64,000 nt of DNA from Petrimonas mucosa (GTDB taxonomy: Bacteria; Bacteroidota; Bacteroidia; Bacteroidales; Dysgonomonadaceae): contig NZ_LT608328.1 in NCBI RefSeq assembly GCF_900095795.1, positions 3,465,001-3,529,000 on the forward strand, given 5' to 3'. Positions 62,630-64,000 of this stretch are shown one piece after another (positions within the stretch are counted from its first letter, which is position 1; each line of letters opens with the position of its first letter). Position numbers and translations under genes: made by a program. The notes beneath the pieces were generated by a model. It worked only from the letters and a program-made list of their open reading frames with translations, did no database searches and was not told the origin of the DNA.

Positions 62630-64000
62630 TTATTCTACCGAGATGGTCCTGATTCGCTTGTTGCTGCGATCGGCCACGTAGAAGACCTCTTCCTCTTCAT
62701 CGTAGCAGATACCTGTTGGATCCCAAAAACGGGCCGTGGCACGGGCATCACCGTCGATCCAGCCCTCCACCTTACCGTCGATCCCGACGCTGCCCCTACC
62801 GGCAAACGTGCTCACCTCGCCATCGGGTGTAATTTTCCGGATGGCATGGTTGTAGTGATCGCAGACATAGAAATCGTAGACATCCTCCTTGCCCTGGGCC
62901 ACATACTCCTTGTTCTTCACGAAGACGCCCTGACGGGGACGGTTGAAACGGGCGGATGTACCCGGCGCGTCCACATAGCCAGACCCGCCGCCGATATCAC
63001 CCACATGGAGTACCGACGACACCAGCTCCTTCTTCTCCCTGTCATAGGCACAACGGTAGATGCCGTTGAAACCGGTCATGTAGACATAGAGGTCCTCGGG
63101 GTGACGGAACATGAAGACATGGTCGTTGGAGTTGCTTTTGACGCTGAAGAGCGCCTTCCCGTCCCACATCCCGCTGGGAGCATCATAGATCTGACGGGCC
63201 TTGTAGACCATCGAGGTCTCCCAGGTGTTGTAGAAGATGGTGCCATCCTGCATGGAGACGGCCGAATAGGAACATTGACCGTAGAGATAGGGATAGACCT
63301 TGCGGAAACCTTCGCTGCGCAGGGCATAGAACATATTGGGCATCTGATGGCGGTCGTTCCAGTTGCCACGGCCGTTGTCATCCACCAGGAAGAGGGTGTC
63401 GCGCGTGGGGGTGTCGAACAGCATCGACTTCACCTGATGCACACCTGCCTGACCTTTCATGAAGACGGTAGAGACTTCGCGGGTAGTGAGGTTGATCTTC
63501 CGCAACGCTGCCAGGTTCTCCTCATCGATACAGTAGATGATCTTGTTGCCCTCCTCGTCGACATCGAACTCCAGCCACCAGGGGTTCTGGAACTCGGCCT
63601 CCTCGAAGGTGCCGTTGACAATGCTCGACGAGTTGGTCTGCGGATCTATCTTACCGGTGAGGGTGTTGACCTGCAGTGCCGAGTTGAGGGTGAATTTCTC
63701 ATCAAATGTATACTCCTTCTGGAGTCTGCCAGACTGGTCCATGATCCGGACCATCACATCGCCACGTTCGGAACGGCGGGGAACCATCGCACAGATTCTG
63801 GTACCCGACGAACCGATCACGGGAGCAGGCACGCCACCGATAATCACTTCAATCTTCGAAATGTCGGTGCCGAAATTGCTCCCTTCACAAAAGATCAAGG
63901 TGCGCACACTTCCCTTCTTCGGGAAGAAATCGGTGAATGTTATCGGTTTGGAGGGGTCGGTTGCTTCAACCTTTTTCGGACCCTCATAACCGCCCTCGTC
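62630..64000 (-). CDS. IPT/TIG and NHL-repeat surface protein (truncated by window edge)
   Basis: Open to the window edge, so the start is missing. The visible part begins with an IPT/TIG domain (DPSKPITFTDFFPKKGSVRT, IFCEGSNFGTDISKIEVIIG, PAPVIGSSGTRICAMVPRRS). It continues with NHL-type beta-propeller repeats (DNGRGNWNDRHQMPNMFYAL, RFNRPRQGVFVKNKEYVAQG, VCDHYNHAIRKITPDGEVST, ARFWDPTGICYDEEEEVFYV, ADRSNKRIRTISVE). Such proteins sit on the cell surface next to SusCD and help bind glycan. It is first in the visible part of this PUL, 23 bp before the SusC start; placement before SusC is less usual. Confidence 0.85.
   Translation of the reverse strand, partial: DEGGYEGPKKVEATDPSKPITFTDFFPKKGSVRTLIFCEGSNFGTDISKIEVIIGGVPAPVIGSSGTRICAMVPRRSERGDVMVRIMDQSGRLQKEYTFDEKFTLNSALQVNTLTGKIDPQTNSSSIVNGTFEEAEFQNPWWLEFDVDEEGNKIIYCIDEENLAALRKINLTTREVSTVFMKGQAGVHQVKSMLFDTPTRDTLFLVDDNGRGNWNDRHQMPNMFYALRSEGFRKVYPYLYGQCSYSAVSMQDGTIFYNTWETSMVYKARQIYDAPSGMWDGKALFSVKSNSNDHVFMFRHPEDLYVYMTGFNGIYRCAYDREKKELVSSVLHVGDIGGGSGYVDAPGTSARFNRPRQGVFVKNKEYVAQGKEDVYDFYVCDHYNHAIRKITPDGEVSTFAGRGSVGIDGKVEGWIDGDARATARFWDPTGICYDEEEEVFYVADRSNKRIRTISVE

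Overview
The window looks like a chromosomal segment of a Bacteroidales bacterium (Bacteroidota). The grounds are two SusC/SusD pairs, an ECF-sigma/FecR pair of the type that controls polysaccharide utilisation loci (PULs), many lipoproteins with short lipobox signals, TAnnTTTG-type -7 promoter boxes, and IS66, IS4, IS1380, ISAs1 and IS110 elements of types common in that order. Family-level placement (for example Dysgonomonadaceae) would be a guess. No tRNA, rRNA or CRISPR array was seen.

Region 1 (1-28.2 kb, all + strand) is a long amino-sugar and glycoside gene cluster. It starts with the end of a sugar MFS transporter, then nagA and nagB, four exported Gfo/Idh/MocA oxidoreductases with a DoxX membrane protein wedged between two of them, an HGSNAT-like membrane acetyltransferase and an alpha/beta-hydrolase. 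A sialate-O-acetylesterase-like lipoprotein, an M20 amidohydrolase, an enolase-superfamily enzyme, a fifth Gfo/Idh/MocA protein, a DUF1080 protein, a DUF4886 hydrolase, a large esterase-esterase-BNR protein and an alkaline phosphatase follow. The likely theme is periplasmic trimming or oxidation of an acylated, amino-sugar-containing glycan, then cytoplasmic conversion of GlcNAc-6-P to fructose-6-P. The cluster is decaying: an IS4 element sits exactly at one stop codon, a second IS4 element sits in front of the phosphatase gene, an IS66 element splits that gene with an 8-bp target duplication, a 64-bp repeat-flanked insertion breaks what was probably one large fused hydrolase, and remnants of two lost genes (a Tat leader and an aldolase C-terminus) remain.

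Region 2 (28.2-49.3 kb, - strand) is a PUL. In transcription order it has an ECF sigma factor, FecR anti-sigma, SusC with an STN domain, SusD, GH123-like, GH109-like, an alginate-lyase-type protein, a repeat-rich surface protein, an Ig-like lipoprotein and a barrel-like lipoprotein. GH123 and GH109 both point to GalNAc, and the lyase to a uronate. The sigma gene is separated from its anti-sigma gene by a frameshifted IS1380 carrying a 158-bp palindromic insert and by an IS4 carrying a nested ISAs1.

Region 3 (49.3-55.6 kb) is an IS graveyard: an IS1380 end, two transposase 5' halves flanking a frameshifted IS66, an IS110-type transposase with a structured non-coding flank, and another DDE transposase.

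Region 4 (55.6-64 kb) has two overlapping XRE-type regulator genes facing a second PUL (IPT/NHL protein, SusC without STN, SusD, DUF4973-type lipoprotein). It has visibly more GC-rich codon use than regions 1-3.
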